Shown piece by piece: positions 42,801 through 49,668 of a stretch of DNA of 64,000 nucleotides (positions are counted from its first letter, which is position 1; each line of letters starts with the position of its first letter). The DNA comes from Streptomyces asoensis (GTDB lineage Bacteria; Actinomycetota; Actinomycetes; Streptomycetales; Streptomycetaceae), in the NCBI RefSeq assembly GCF_016860545.1, contig NZ_BNEB01000002.1:1116001-1180000 (forward strand). Reading direction: 5' to 3'. The notes under the pieces are model-generated. The model saw nothing but the letters and a program-made list of their open reading frames with translations, ran no database searches and was not told the DNA's origin. The position numbers were made by a program, and so were the translations under genes.

Positions 42801-44821
42801 GCGCGGCCGCCCGCGGGCAGCGGGACGGAGGGCTCTCCGGCGTCATTGCCGCCGTACCAGTGCGGGATCTGCTCTCCGCCGAGCGGGAACACGTCGGCCG
42901 GGCGGCCCGACCAGTAGGCGACCTGCTTGCCGTCCTGCCGCCACATGACGAGGAGTTCGCCGTCGGTGTAGCGGTAGCGCGGACGCTGCCAGCGGTCCAG
43001 TTCGACGGGCAGCCGCAGGTCGTGCTCCAGCAGGATCTCGTCGGGGCCGACGACCAGCACCTTGTGGGCGCGGGCCAGGATCAGGGCGGGCCAGGCCTCG
43101 CTGACGCTCAGCGTGTCGTCGCGGTCGCGCCGGGTCTCGGCGTCCAGTCGGCGCAGCGCCTCGTCCAGCGCGGGCCAGCCCAGTTCGTCGAGGAGACCCG
43201 CGCGCAGCGTGTGTCCGAGCAGCGGTGCGACCGTGTGCGCGGCGACCCGGGCGACGGCCGCCGGGCTGACCCGGGCGGCGACCGCGCGGAAGGGCCGCAG
43301 CCGTTCCAGCGCCGCCCGCGCGGCGGGCAGTCCGACCGCCGCGGCGAGTTCCCCGGCCGCGTCGTCCAGCCACTCGCGCAGCACGTCGCCGAGGACCGGG
43401 TGGGCGGCCAGGCCCTCCAGCAGTTCGGCCGCGGGGCGGTGACCGGCCACGGTGCCGATGTCGGTGTACAGCATCCGCCGCAGCCGCGGGTCCGCCGCCG
43501 AGGCGGTCAGGTCGCGGGCGCCGGGCAGGGATTCGCGCAGCCAGCGGTCCAGGGACAGGTAGACCACCTGGTCGGCGGCGGGCAGCCGCAGCGGCACGCC
43601 CCGCGCCGCGCACAGGTCCAGCAGGTCGAGGTCGGCGCCCGCGTGCCAGCGGCCCGTGCACAGGTCCACGGGGCGGCCGAGGTCGCGCAGCCGGGGCGCC
43701 ATCCGCTCCACCAGGGCCAGGGTGGCCGGGGAACGGCGGCTGACGTTGCCCCCGTGCTTGCGGTGCTGCGCCCACCGGCCGAGCCAGTCCGCCGGGTCCA
43801 CGTCGCTCGCCGTCTCACCGGTGAGGAGCAGGTCCGCCCCGCACTCCGTGAGCAGCGCCAGCCAGAACTCGTCGTCCTCCACGGACCGTCCGAGGCCGGC
43901 CGGCATGATCTCCAGCAGCCGCTCCCGCACCTGGGGCCGCTGCTCGGCGAGGACCGCGAGCGTCGCCCGGTAGGCGTTCCAGAAGGACGCGGGCGCCCGG
44001 ACCGCGGCGGGCGAGGACAGCAGGTCCGCGACCAGGCCGCACTCCTCGGTGACCCGGTCCAGACCCGCGGCCTTGACGAGACCGCGCGCGTCCTGCGGCA
44101 GGGAGGCGTAGGGCGGCATCCCGGCCGCGCAGCGCTCCACCGTCAGCTGCCGGAACTGCGACCAGGCCTCGCCCGCGTCGAGCCGCGCCGCGAGGGCCTT
44201 GACGTGCTCCTTGAGCGCCTTGACGGTGAGCGCCCCGGCGAAGGCGAACTCCAGGAACACGGCCCGCTGCCGCTCCTCGTCCACCTCCAGCGCGTGCACC
44301 CGCTCGGCCTCGCGGGCCTTGCCGAAGAACGCGGAGGCGTACGTGGTGTTCTCGTACTGGAGGAAGACGCGGGCGGCCTGCTCGTAGAAGGTGGGCAGGA
44401 AGTGCGGCACCGCACGGCCGAGCCGGGTGCCCAGCTCCTCGAAGCCGTCCTTGGCCGTGCCGGGACGGGACTTGGCCTGCCGCGCCAGCCGTTCCACGTC
44501 CTTGACCAGGGCCAGCGCGTGGTGGCCGTTGGCCGGGTCGTTGACCAGCGCCCAGGCGGGGAAACCGAGGGTCTCCCGGCGCACCTGGCCGACCTCGGGG
44601 GTCTGCGGCGCGCGGGTCAGCCCGAGGAAGTCCAGCGCCAGGTCCTCGGCCTCGCCCAGGGTGCCCGGCACCAGCCGCACGACGCGCCGGTCGTCCAGCG
44701 CGGGGTGGGTGTAGCTGCGGACGGTGAGGGTGTCGGCGTCCTCGCGGGTCGTGGTGCCCGGCGGGAGGACGGCGCCCGCGTCCAGCAGCGCCGCCGCGGT
44801 GGTCTCGTCGTAGGTCGTCAT
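39821..44821 (-). CDS. Very large (1666-residue) MoxR/VWA-operon protein of unknown function
   Basis: A 1666-residue protein, the longest in the window. It starts at the ATG at 44821 (MTTYDETTAAALLDAGAVLP), which overlaps the stop of the upstream DUF4132-type gene as ATGA. It is soluble-looking, mostly helical, with no signal, membrane helix, Walker motif or metal cluster that I can recognise. The last part (HHGLAEDAAALYLQLLALPDPTDRNRARWTGWKPARAKKARTELAASGLVVEAKRARAGRTLFLPCGWLDLRSPALPVESWK) looks like a winged helix, so DNA binding is possible. From operon position it is likely the large recruiter or scaffold that replaces part of YehI. Confidence 0.8.
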   Translation of the reverse strand: MTTYDETTAAALLDAGAVLPPGTTTREDADTLTVRSYTHPALDDRRVVRLVPGTLGEAEDLALDFLGLTRAPQTPEVGQVRRETLGFPAWALVNDPANGHHALALVKDVERLARQAKSRPGTAKDGFEELGTRLGRAVPHFLPTFYEQAARVFLQYENTTYASAFFGKAREAERVHALEVDEERQRAVFLEFAFAGALTVKALKEHVKALAARLDAGEAWSQFRQLTVERCAAGMPPYASLPQDARGLVKAAGLDRVTEECGLVADLLSSPAAVRAPASFWNAYRATLAVLAEQRPQVRERLLEIMPAGLGRSVEDDEFWLALLTECGADLLLTGETASDVDPADWLGRWAQHRKHGGNVSRRSPATLALVERMAPRLRDLGRPVDLCTGRWHAGADLDLLDLCAARGVPLRLPAADQVVYLSLDRWLRESLPGARDLTASAADPRLRRMLYTDIGTVAGHRPAAELLEGLAAHPVLGDVLREWLDDAAGELAAAVGLPAARAALERLRPFRAVAARVSPAAVARVAAHTVAPLLGHTLRAGLLDELGWPALDEALRRLDAETRRDRDDTLSVSEAWPALILARAHKVLVVGPDEILLEHDLRLPVELDRWQRPRYRYTDGELLVMWRQDGKQVAYWSGRPADVFPLGGEQIPHWYGGNDAGEPSVPLPAGGRATGGRTLHAGDTVLPPSRRVIGDGTTYWRQGRQGTQQVWLEYDPATGTHGRASLPAFLSSGIREDAKLLPQHCEVLPLRPGLERSPFGTDGTVLGRWVRTEGEGADTRTVAGTPDGRTVALPWTGGRAPGVLLGALRLPGGAEPVAVALHRQIALYAGDDTSVTGELGRVTPMERGGEFAAGTRFVPPVAFWHALRPRDERASAVLRALTDERAADLLKTAAQALIRRQEQLAAARLVDGTAEAGAVVPPADEVVREVVAGALPALGDTDLVTGVAALVRAALRLAESTAAFVAPPVERPQAERRRTDGMFADLRPEHGDDATLREATTGLAELHGWWGSDVRWNALRQIRAVNHVLSGKPADGKVLPEAARAAGASDGWQSDGFTVPGIGLVWTPVLDVLRPLAYRAASATVTETHREALLLLLEAIADGPLAGAGGALREVVLSEPQDKQERVGQVLRRDGRVVVVLGCQSVDRQSGRVHWLALDHDPSGMFGAVAHFTLERETAHPAPFPAEALAAVTALVRDKGPAPWQPEAPAALAAATRDGLGPIQAALLLAGKPKQLTAEVAAATGLKPRQKELGDALLSTVGGGDRAALVGALLPANPGDLWTAGPDTQAAGRVWAERLGEVVRLPEDLAAELSLGGLPTGSAEQVLNPGLTAWIGRTTVQRPDKDGNLVAEDPSAVPGRHHLTGAVTALAALAYALPYGHPLRSVLPESLAALRRRVADPGLLIDLDVAWTEKGSSTAVELRKAYGLPATGGADAHGLTHVGQALVLRPWYGDQETVLVRPGALKTPDDPVFGLLEGLVGPGRGEGMWALRTVLGDELARALAADSAPGGAAGHAQDPAFSVPELVAEVATHHGLAEDAAALYLQLLALPDPTDRNRARWTGWKPARAKKARTELAASGLVVEAKRARAGRTLFLPCGWLDLRSPALPVESWKEGLYTVRAYSGVVPLVPVPELFARAWDRVRSGDAPAYEQLTTRATRKGRRR

Positions 44822-45672
44822 GCCACCCGCTCCTCGTCCTCGATGTCGCGCCCGGCGTACAGGGCCGCGGCCATGCGCATGCCTTCGGACCAGGCCACCG
44901 GCCCGACCTGACCCAGCTTCAGCGCGCGGCCCGCGGCGTCGGTGAACACCAGCGGGCCGGTCTCCGTCTCCTGGTAGCCCTCGTAGTCGCCGACCCAGAC
45001 CCGGGCCTCGACGGTGCGGCCGTCCTCCAGGACGGAGACGACGGCGTGTCCGCCGCGCACCCGGTAGCCGAGCTGGGTGACCCTGCCGTGCAGGAACCGC
45101 TGCTCCTTGAACGCGCCCCCGGCGTACTCCTCGACCGAGGTGCCCTCCGCGTCGAGGGCCGCGGGGCGCCGCCACACCTCGCGGAAGAGCTGCTGCGCGC
45201 GCTGTTCGACGCCGAGCTCGACGGCGAACTCCCGCAGTTCCTCCAGGTCGTCGAGGAGCACGGGGTGCGGGAGGCGGACGAGGTCGGGGGTGATGCGGAC
45301 GGTGTCGCCGTCGAGGTCGACCAGTCCGAGGCCGCGCTCCGGGTCGGCGTCCCGCAGGAACCCGGCCACCTCGCCGTCGGCCCCGGTGACGACCAGGTCG
45401 CGCAGGGCGCTCTGCCAGGCGGGGTCGGGCCACACCTGCGCGACGACCGCGAACGGCACCGGCAGCGAGCGCACCATCCACCGCTCCACGTCGGCCAGGC
45501 ACTGCCGTTCGTGCCGCTCCAGCCATTCGGTGAGCTGACGCAGACCCACCACGGCCGGTTCGTCGGCGATCTTGGGCGGTACGGACTTCAACCGCCGCCC
45601 CGCCGCGTTGCGGCACACCACCTTGCCGTCGTCGAGGGCGACTTCGTAGTCGCCGGCCGACACCCACCCCAT
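44818..45672 (-). CDS. DUF4132-domain protein, first gene of the MoxR/VWA operon (YehI C-terminus-like)
   Basis: A 284-residue protein that resembles the DUF4132 region found at the C-terminus of E. coli YehI: SVPPKIADEPAVVGLRQLTEWLERHERQCLADVERWMVRSLPVPFAVVAQVWPDPAWQSALRDLVV, then PHPVLLDDLEELREFAVELGVEQRAQQLFREVWRRP and a beta-rich end. The start at 45672 follows GGGAGGCACAC, an excellent ribosome-binding site; the frame is open a few codons further. It heads the five-gene operon; its stop overlaps the start of the 1666-residue gene. Function unknown; in E. coli the set was once linked to molybdate control (MolR), without firm proof. Confidence 0.82.
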   Translation of the reverse strand: MGWVSAGDYEVALDDGKVVCRNAAGRRLKSVPPKIADEPAVVGLRQLTEWLERHERQCLADVERWMVRSLPVPFAVVAQVWPDPAWQSALRDLVVTGADGEVAGFLRDADPERGLGLVDLDGDTVRITPDLVRLPHPVLLDDLEELREFAVELGVEQRAQQLFREVWRRPAALDAEGTSVEEYAGGAFKEQRFLHGRVTQLGYRVRGGHAVVSVLEDGRTVEARVWVGDYEGYQETETGPLVFTDAAGRALKLGQVGPVAWSEGMRMAAALYAGRDIEDEERVA

Positions 45673-45867
45673 GTGTGCCTCCCGCACCCGCAGTGATCAA
45701 GTGACGGGAACTGTAGATCAGGCCACTGACAACGGGACCGGGAAGACGGCGCAACGGGCGCCGCTCCGTGCGCCGTCGGGAGGAAACCGCAGGTAATCGC
45801 CCTTTTCGAGGCGTTCAGGGAGCAGCTCGTGCCGCGGACCGACCGCACGCGCCACCCCGGGAACAAG

Positions 45868-45985
45868 CCGCCGGACCAGGTCCCGCGCGACTCCTCGGAC
45901 CAAGCTCCGCGCGCCCCCTCGGGCCCAGCCCCGAACGAGACTTCGGCCCGGGCCCCGGACAAGTCCCGGGACCCGGGCCGGACTC
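45868..45985. repeat. Degenerate 24-bp tandem repeat, about five units
   Basis: Related cores occur at strictly 24-base spacing: ccggacc (45871), tcggacc (45895), tcgggcc (45919), tcggccc (45943) and ccgggac (45967). Because 24 is a multiple of three, it would read as an octapeptide repeat of xxAPxxxS type on the plus strand, but no gene with a proper start covers it. It may be a decayed coding repeat or a non-coding array. Confidence 0.6.
45944..45980 (-). terminator. Terminator hairpin after the extended cold-shock gene
   Basis: On the minus strand a 15-bp stem (cggcccgggtcccgg with ccggggcccgggccg, one G-U pair) and a seven-base loop follow the cold-shock stop codon by about ten bases. 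It overlaps the last units of the 24-bp repeat array. Confidence 0.65.
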
Positions 45986-45989
45986 CGGA

Positions 45990-46379
45990 TCAGCCCTCGA
46001 CCCAGCCGTGGTTCTTGGCGAACTGCGCCAGCCCGGCGCGCACCTGGACGATCTGCTCGCCCGTGAGCGAGGGCGCCGCCGTCAGGAGTGCCTCGGTGAC
46101 GTCACGGGTGAACTCCTCGGTGCTGAGCACGTCGCACAGCACGTCGTCGTCGGCGGCCAGGGGCTTGCCGTCCTCACCCCGCGCCAGCCGCACCCCGGAG
46201 GCCTTCGGACCGCGCTCACCGTCCTCGATCTCGAACTCCACGACGAGGCCCCTGCGCACCTGCGACTCGGGCATCAGCATGTCGTTGACGTGGAGGAAGA
46301 CGTCCTCCCCGCCGTCGTCGGGTGCAATGAAACCGTAACCGCGCTGACTGTCGAAGCGCACCACACGACCAGCGACCAT
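45990..46379 (-). CDS. Cold-shock-domain protein with C-terminal helical extension
   Basis: A 129-residue protein. Residues 1-65 are a cold-shock domain: MVAGRVVRFDSQRGYGFIAP with RNP1-like RGYGFI and VFLHVNDM as RNP2. The remaining 60 residues (LARGEDGKPLAADDDVLCDVLSTEEFTRDVTEALLTAAPSLTGEQIVQVRAGLAQFAKNHGWVEG) form a helical extension found in a class of actinobacterial Csp-like proteins. The start at 46379 is preceded by gggggttggg; the frame is open five codons upstream. It probably binds RNA or single-stranded DNA; the extension may mediate dimerisation. Confidence 0.9.
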   Translation of the reverse strand: MVAGRVVRFDSQRGYGFIAPDDGGEDVFLHVNDMLMPESQVRRGLVVEFEIEDGERGPKASGVRLARGEDGKPLAADDDVLCDVLSTEEFTRDVTEALLTAAPSLTGEQIVQVRAGLAQFAKNHGWVEG

Positions 46380-46464
46380 CCCAACCCCCAGCAACCTCGA
46401 ACACCCACATCGGTGGACCTGCCCAGATGGTAGTCAGACCGGCGGGGCACGGGCGACCCGGGCA

Positions 46465-47346
46465 TCACGGTGCGCGGTACAGCGTGGTGAGCAGCTCGAC
46501 CACGGCCTGGGTCGCGGGATGCGGGTCGTCACGCCACCACACCAGCCGGACGGCCACGGGCTCGGCGTCGCGCACCGGCCGGTAGACGACGCCGGGCCGC
46601 GGGTACTGGTTGGCGGTCGACTCGGCGGTCATGCCGACGCTGCGGCCGGTGGCGATCACCGTCAGCCAGTCGTCGACGTCGTGCGTCTCCTCCGTGGCGG
46701 GACGGGCGTCGGGCGGCCACAGCTCGGGCGTGGTGGTGCCGGTCCGGCGGTCGATGAGCAGGGTCCGGCCGCCGAGATCGGCGAGCCGCACCGACCGGCG
46801 CCGGGCCAGCGGGTCGTCGGCGGCCAGCGCGCACAGGCGCCGCTCCAGGCCGACGATCGCCGAGTCGAACCGCCTGCCCTCCAGGGGCCTGCGGACCACC
46901 GCCATGTCGCAGGCGCCCTCGGCGAGACCGGCGCTCGCGGAGTTCACCCGCACCAGCTGGAGGTCGGTCTCCGGGCGCTGCGCCGCCCACTGGCGCTGGA
47001 AGTCGAGGGTGTGGCGGCCGAGCGCCGACCAGGCGTAGCCGATGCGCAGCCGGGTGTGCCCCGAGGCCGCGTCCTGTACGAGGGCGTCCACCTCGGCCAG
47101 CACCCGTCGCGCGTGGGCCGCGACCCGCAGCCCCGTCGCGGTCGGTGTCACGGTCCGCGACGTCCGCCGCAGCAGCCTTGCTCCCAGCGCCCGTTCCAGC
47201 GAGGCCAGGGTGCGTGACACGGCCGCCTGCGAGACGCCGAGCACGGCGGCCGCGTCGGTGAACCCGCCCTCGTCCACGATCGCCACCAGGCACCGCAACT
47301 GCCGCAGATCCGGTCCCGGCCCCGGCTCCCGCTCTCCCAGATCCAT
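46465..47346 (-). CDS. LysR-family transcriptional regulator
   Basis: A 293-residue LysR protein with a winged helix at residues about 13-70 (DLRQLRCLVAIVDEGGFTDAAAVLGVSQAAVSRTLASLERALGARLLRRTSRTV) and a PBP2-like effector domain (about 100-285). It is divergent from an EamA-type transporter with about 68 bases between starts, so it most likely controls that transporter. The start at 47346 gives the standard LysR N-terminus. The inducer is unknown. Confidence 0.93.
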   Translation of the reverse strand: MDLGEREPGPGPDLRQLRCLVAIVDEGGFTDAAAVLGVSQAAVSRTLASLERALGARLLRRTSRTVTPTATGLRVAAHARRVLAEVDALVQDAASGHTRLRIGYAWSALGRHTLDFQRQWAAQRPETDLQLVRVNSASAGLAEGACDMAVVRRPLEGRRFDSAIVGLERRLCALAADDPLARRRSVRLADLGGRTLLIDRRTGTTTPELWPPDARPATEETHDVDDWLTVIATGRSVGMTAESTANQYPRPGVVYRPVRDAEPVAVRLVWWRDDPHPATQAVVELLTTLYRAP

Positions 47347-47361
47347 GACTACAGCGTATAG

Positions 47362-47375
47362 ATGAAGCTGCTCAT
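47362..47375. promoter_or_regulatory. Possible LysR box between regulator and transporter
   Basis: A short inverted repeat atga-agctgc-tcat lies 16 bases from the LysR start and about 40 bases before the EamA start, in the AT-richest part of the gap. LysR boxes are often short imperfect dyads; the arms here are only four bases, so the call is tentative. Confidence 0.35.
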
Positions 47376-47414
47376 GCATTTTGCGCAAGGCCGAGCGGGG
47401 AGGACGATCCCGGT

Positions 47415-48335
47415 ATGTCTGCCGCGTCCGTCCCCGCACCCACACCCGCACCCGTCTCCACGACGACCGTCACCGCTCCCGTGCCCGAGGCGGGGCCCGG
47501 CGGTCGGCTGCGCCTCGCAGGGGTGCTCACCATGGCCGGCAGCGGACTGGCCAACCAGACCGGCGCGGCGATCGGCTCGCTCGCGTTCCCCGTGCTCGGA
47601 CCCGTAGGGGTCGTCGCGGTGCGCCAGTACGTCGCCGCGCTCGTCCTGCTGGCCGTGGGCCGCCCCCGTCCGCGGTCCTTCACCCGGCGGCAGTGGGGTC
47701 CGGTCCTGCTGCTGGCCGTGGTCTTCGGGACGATGAACCTGTCGCTCTACACCGCCATCGACCGGGTCGGACTGGGCCTCGCGGTGACGCTGGAGTTCCT
47801 CGGGCCGCTGGCCATAGCGCTGGCCGCCGCGCGCCGCCGGGTCGACGCGGGCTGTGCGCTGATCGCGGCGGCGGGCGCGGTCACGCTGATGCGTCCGCGG
47901 CCCTCCACCGACTACCTGGGCCTGGGGCTCGGCCTGCTCGCCGCACTCTGCTGGGCGTCGTACATCCTGCTCAACCGCACGGTCGGCCGACGCGTCCCGG
48001 GGGCCCAGGGCCCCGCGGCGGCCGCGGCCGTGTCGGCCGTGCTGTTCCTGCCGGTGGGCGTCGTCCTGGTGGTGCGCCACCCGCCGACCGCCCAGGCCGT
48101 CGTCTGTGCCGTCGCCGCGGGGGTCCTCTCCTCGGCGGTGCCCTACCTCGCCGATCTCCTCACGCTGCGGTTCGTGCCCGCCGCCGCGTTCGGCCTGTTC
48201 ATGAGCGTCAACCCGGTGCTCGCGGCGCTGGTCGGCCGGTTCGGGCTCGGGCAGCACCTCGGACTCGTCGACTGGGCGGCCGTCGGCGCCGTCGTCGGCG
48301 CCAACGCGCTCAGCATCCTGGTGCCGCGCCGGTGA
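47415..48335 (+). CDS. EamA/RhtA-family drug/metabolite exporter
   Basis: A 306-residue polytopic protein with ten predicted membrane helices and two EamA repeats, for example VVFGTMNLSLYTAIDRVGLGLAVTLEFLGPLAIAL in the first half and LSSAVPYLADLLTLRFVPAAAFGLFMSVNPVLAALVGRF in the second, the RhtA-like pattern associated with export of threonine, homoserine or other small molecules. The first 30 residues are a Pro/Thr-rich cytoplasmic tail. It is divergent from the LysR gene. Confidence 0.92.
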   Translation: MSAASVPAPTPAPVSTTTVTAPVPEAGPGGRLRLAGVLTMAGSGLANQTGAAIGSLAFPVLGPVGVVAVRQYVAALVLLAVGRPRPRSFTRRQWGPVLLLAVVFGTMNLSLYTAIDRVGLGLAVTLEFLGPLAIALAAARRRVDAGCALIAAAGAVTLMRPRPSTDYLGLGLGLLAALCWASYILLNRTVGRRVPGAQGPAAAAAVSAVLFLPVGVVLVVRHPPTAQAVVCAVAAGVLSSAVPYLADLLTLRFVPAAAFGLFMSVNPVLAALVGRFGLGQHLGLVDWAAVGAVVGANALSILVPRR

Positions 48336-48365
48336 ACGCGCCGGCGGCCGGGGCGCGGGGCGGGG

Positions 48366-48752
48366 TCAGGACCCGGCGCGCTCCGCGTTGCGCTTCTTGA
48401 TGCGGACGGTCTCCTTGCGGACCTCGGCCTGCGTGGCGCGCTCCTTCTCCAGCCACTCGGGCCCGGCGTCCTTGATGGCCTCGATCTGCTCGGTGGTGAG
48501 CGCCTCGGTCACCCCGCCGCGGGCCAGGCCGGCGATGGAGACGCCCAGCTTGGCCGCGACCACCGGACGCGGGTGCGGACCGGTCTCGCGCAGCTCGACC
48601 AGCCACCGGGGCGGGTTCGCCTGGAGCTCGTTCAGCTCGGCGCGCGAGACGACGCCCTCCTGGAACTCGGCGGGCGTGGCGGGGAGGTGCACACCCAGCT
48701 TCTTCGCCGCGGTGGCGGGCTTCATCGTCTGGGTGCTCTGCTGCGACTTCAT
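48366..48752 (-). CDS. DUF5997 family protein
   Basis: A 128-residue actinobacterial DUF5997 protein: MKPATAAKKLGVHLPATPAEFQEGVVSRAELNELQANPPRWLVELRETGPHPRPVVAAKLGVSIAGLARGGVTEALTTEQIEAIKDAGPEWLEKERATQAEVRKETVRIKKRNAE. Two short helical segments (KLGVHL and KLGVSIAGLARGG) resemble helix-turn-helix units, so DNA binding is possible. It is divergent from the gene for an isolated LysR effector domain, with 58 bases between starts; the two together might form a split regulator. Function unknown. Confidence 0.85.
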   Translation of the reverse strand: MKSQQSTQTMKPATAAKKLGVHLPATPAEFQEGVVSRAELNELQANPPRWLVELRETGPHPRPVVAAKLGVSIAGLARGGVTEALTTEQIEAIKDAGPEWLEKERATQAEVRKETVRIKKRNAERAGS

Positions 48753-48810
48753 ACCGTCCAGGGTATCGGCCGCGGCGGAGGGCTCCGACCACAGCCGGTA
48801 GCCTTGCGGG

Positions 48811-49617
48811 ATGACCGACTCGGCGGATTCCCCCTCGTTCCGGCTCGCGTACGTCCCCGGAGTGACGCCCGCCAAGTGGGTGCGGATCTGGCAGGAGCGC
48901 CTGCCCGACATCCCCCTCACCCTCCTCCAGGTGACCGCCGAGGAGGCCTCCGTCGTCCTGCGCGAGGGCGCCGCCGACGCCGCCTTCGTCCGCCTCCCGG
49001 TGGACCGGACGGTGTTCAGCGCGATCCCGCTGTACACGGAGACGACCGTCGTCGTGGTGCCCAGGGACCACGTGATCACGGCGGCCGAGGAGATCACCTT
49101 GGACGACCTGGCCGACGAGGTGGTCCTGCACCCCCTCGACGACGTCATGGGCTGGGAGCGGCCGCCCGGCGAGCCCGCCTTCGAGCGTCCGGCGACCACC
49201 GAGGACGCCGTCGAGCTGGTCGCCGCGAACATCGGCGTCCTGGTCGTCCCGCAGTCGCTGGCCCGCCTCCACCACCGCAGGGACCTCACCTACCGCACGG
49301 TCGCCGACGCTCCCGGGTCGGACGTCGCCCTCGCCTGGCCGGAGGAGGCGACCACCGACCTGGTCGAGGACTTCATCGGCATCGTCCGGGGCCGCACCGT
49401 GAACAGCACGCGGGGCCGCGACCGGCAGGCTCCGGCCGAGGCGCCCAAGGGCGAACGGCGCAAGCCGCAGCCGGGCGGCGCCGCGCGCAGGAGCACCGCC
49501 CAGGGCGCCGCCCGCGGTCGCGGCGCGGGCGCCAAGGGCGGGGCGGCGAGGGGCGGGGCCGCGAAGGGCGGCGGCCGGCGCGGTACCGGCGGCGGAAAGC
49601 CCCGCCGCCGTTCGTAG
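48811..49617 (+). CDS. LysR substrate-binding domain protein without DNA-binding domain, with basic Gly/Arg/Lys-rich tail
   Basis: A 268-residue protein whose first 195 residues are a type 2 periplasmic-binding-like LysR effector domain (SFRLAYVPGVTPAKWVRIWQERLPDIPLTLLQV ... VVLREGAADAAFVRLPVDRTVF ... NIGVLVVPQSLARLHHRRDLTY). It has no N-terminal winged helix. The last 70 residues are low-complexity and highly basic: AAKGGGRRGTGGGKPRRRS is the end. Lacking a signal peptide, it should be cytoplasmic. The divergent DUF5997 gene is a plausible DNA-binding partner, which is inference; the basic tail may itself bind nucleic acid. Confidence 0.85.
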   Translation: MTDSADSPSFRLAYVPGVTPAKWVRIWQERLPDIPLTLLQVTAEEASVVLREGAADAAFVRLPVDRTVFSAIPLYTETTVVVVPRDHVITAAEEITLDDLADEVVLHPLDDVMGWERPPGEPAFERPATTEDAVELVAANIGVLVVPQSLARLHHRRDLTYRTVADAPGSDVALAWPEEATTDLVEDFIGIVRGRTVNSTRGRDRQAPAEAPKGERRKPQPGGAARRSTAQGAARGRGAGAKGGAARGGAAKGGGRRGTGGGKPRRRS

Positions 49618-49668
49618 CGCGCCACCGGCGGCGCGGGTCCGCCGCCGGCAGCGGTGCGTCCCCGCACG

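Larger units (their letters stand above)
45673..45989. other. Gene-free stretch with 24-bp degenerate repeats ahead of the MoxR/VWA operon
   Basis: These 317 bases contain the upstream region of the five-gene operon (AT-richer part around 45690-45730, with a possible -10 TACAGT on the minus strand) and the 3' flank of the extended cold-shock gene. Between about 45868 and 45985 a sequence of 24-bp period is repeated about five times in degenerate form. Confidence 0.6.

Noticed and set aside
40217..44911. A 1564-residue plus-strand open frame opposite the large operon protein
   Set aside because: It runs antisense to the 1666-residue gene, whose start, stop and overlaps fit an operon. The shadow has no RBS and no recognisable motif.
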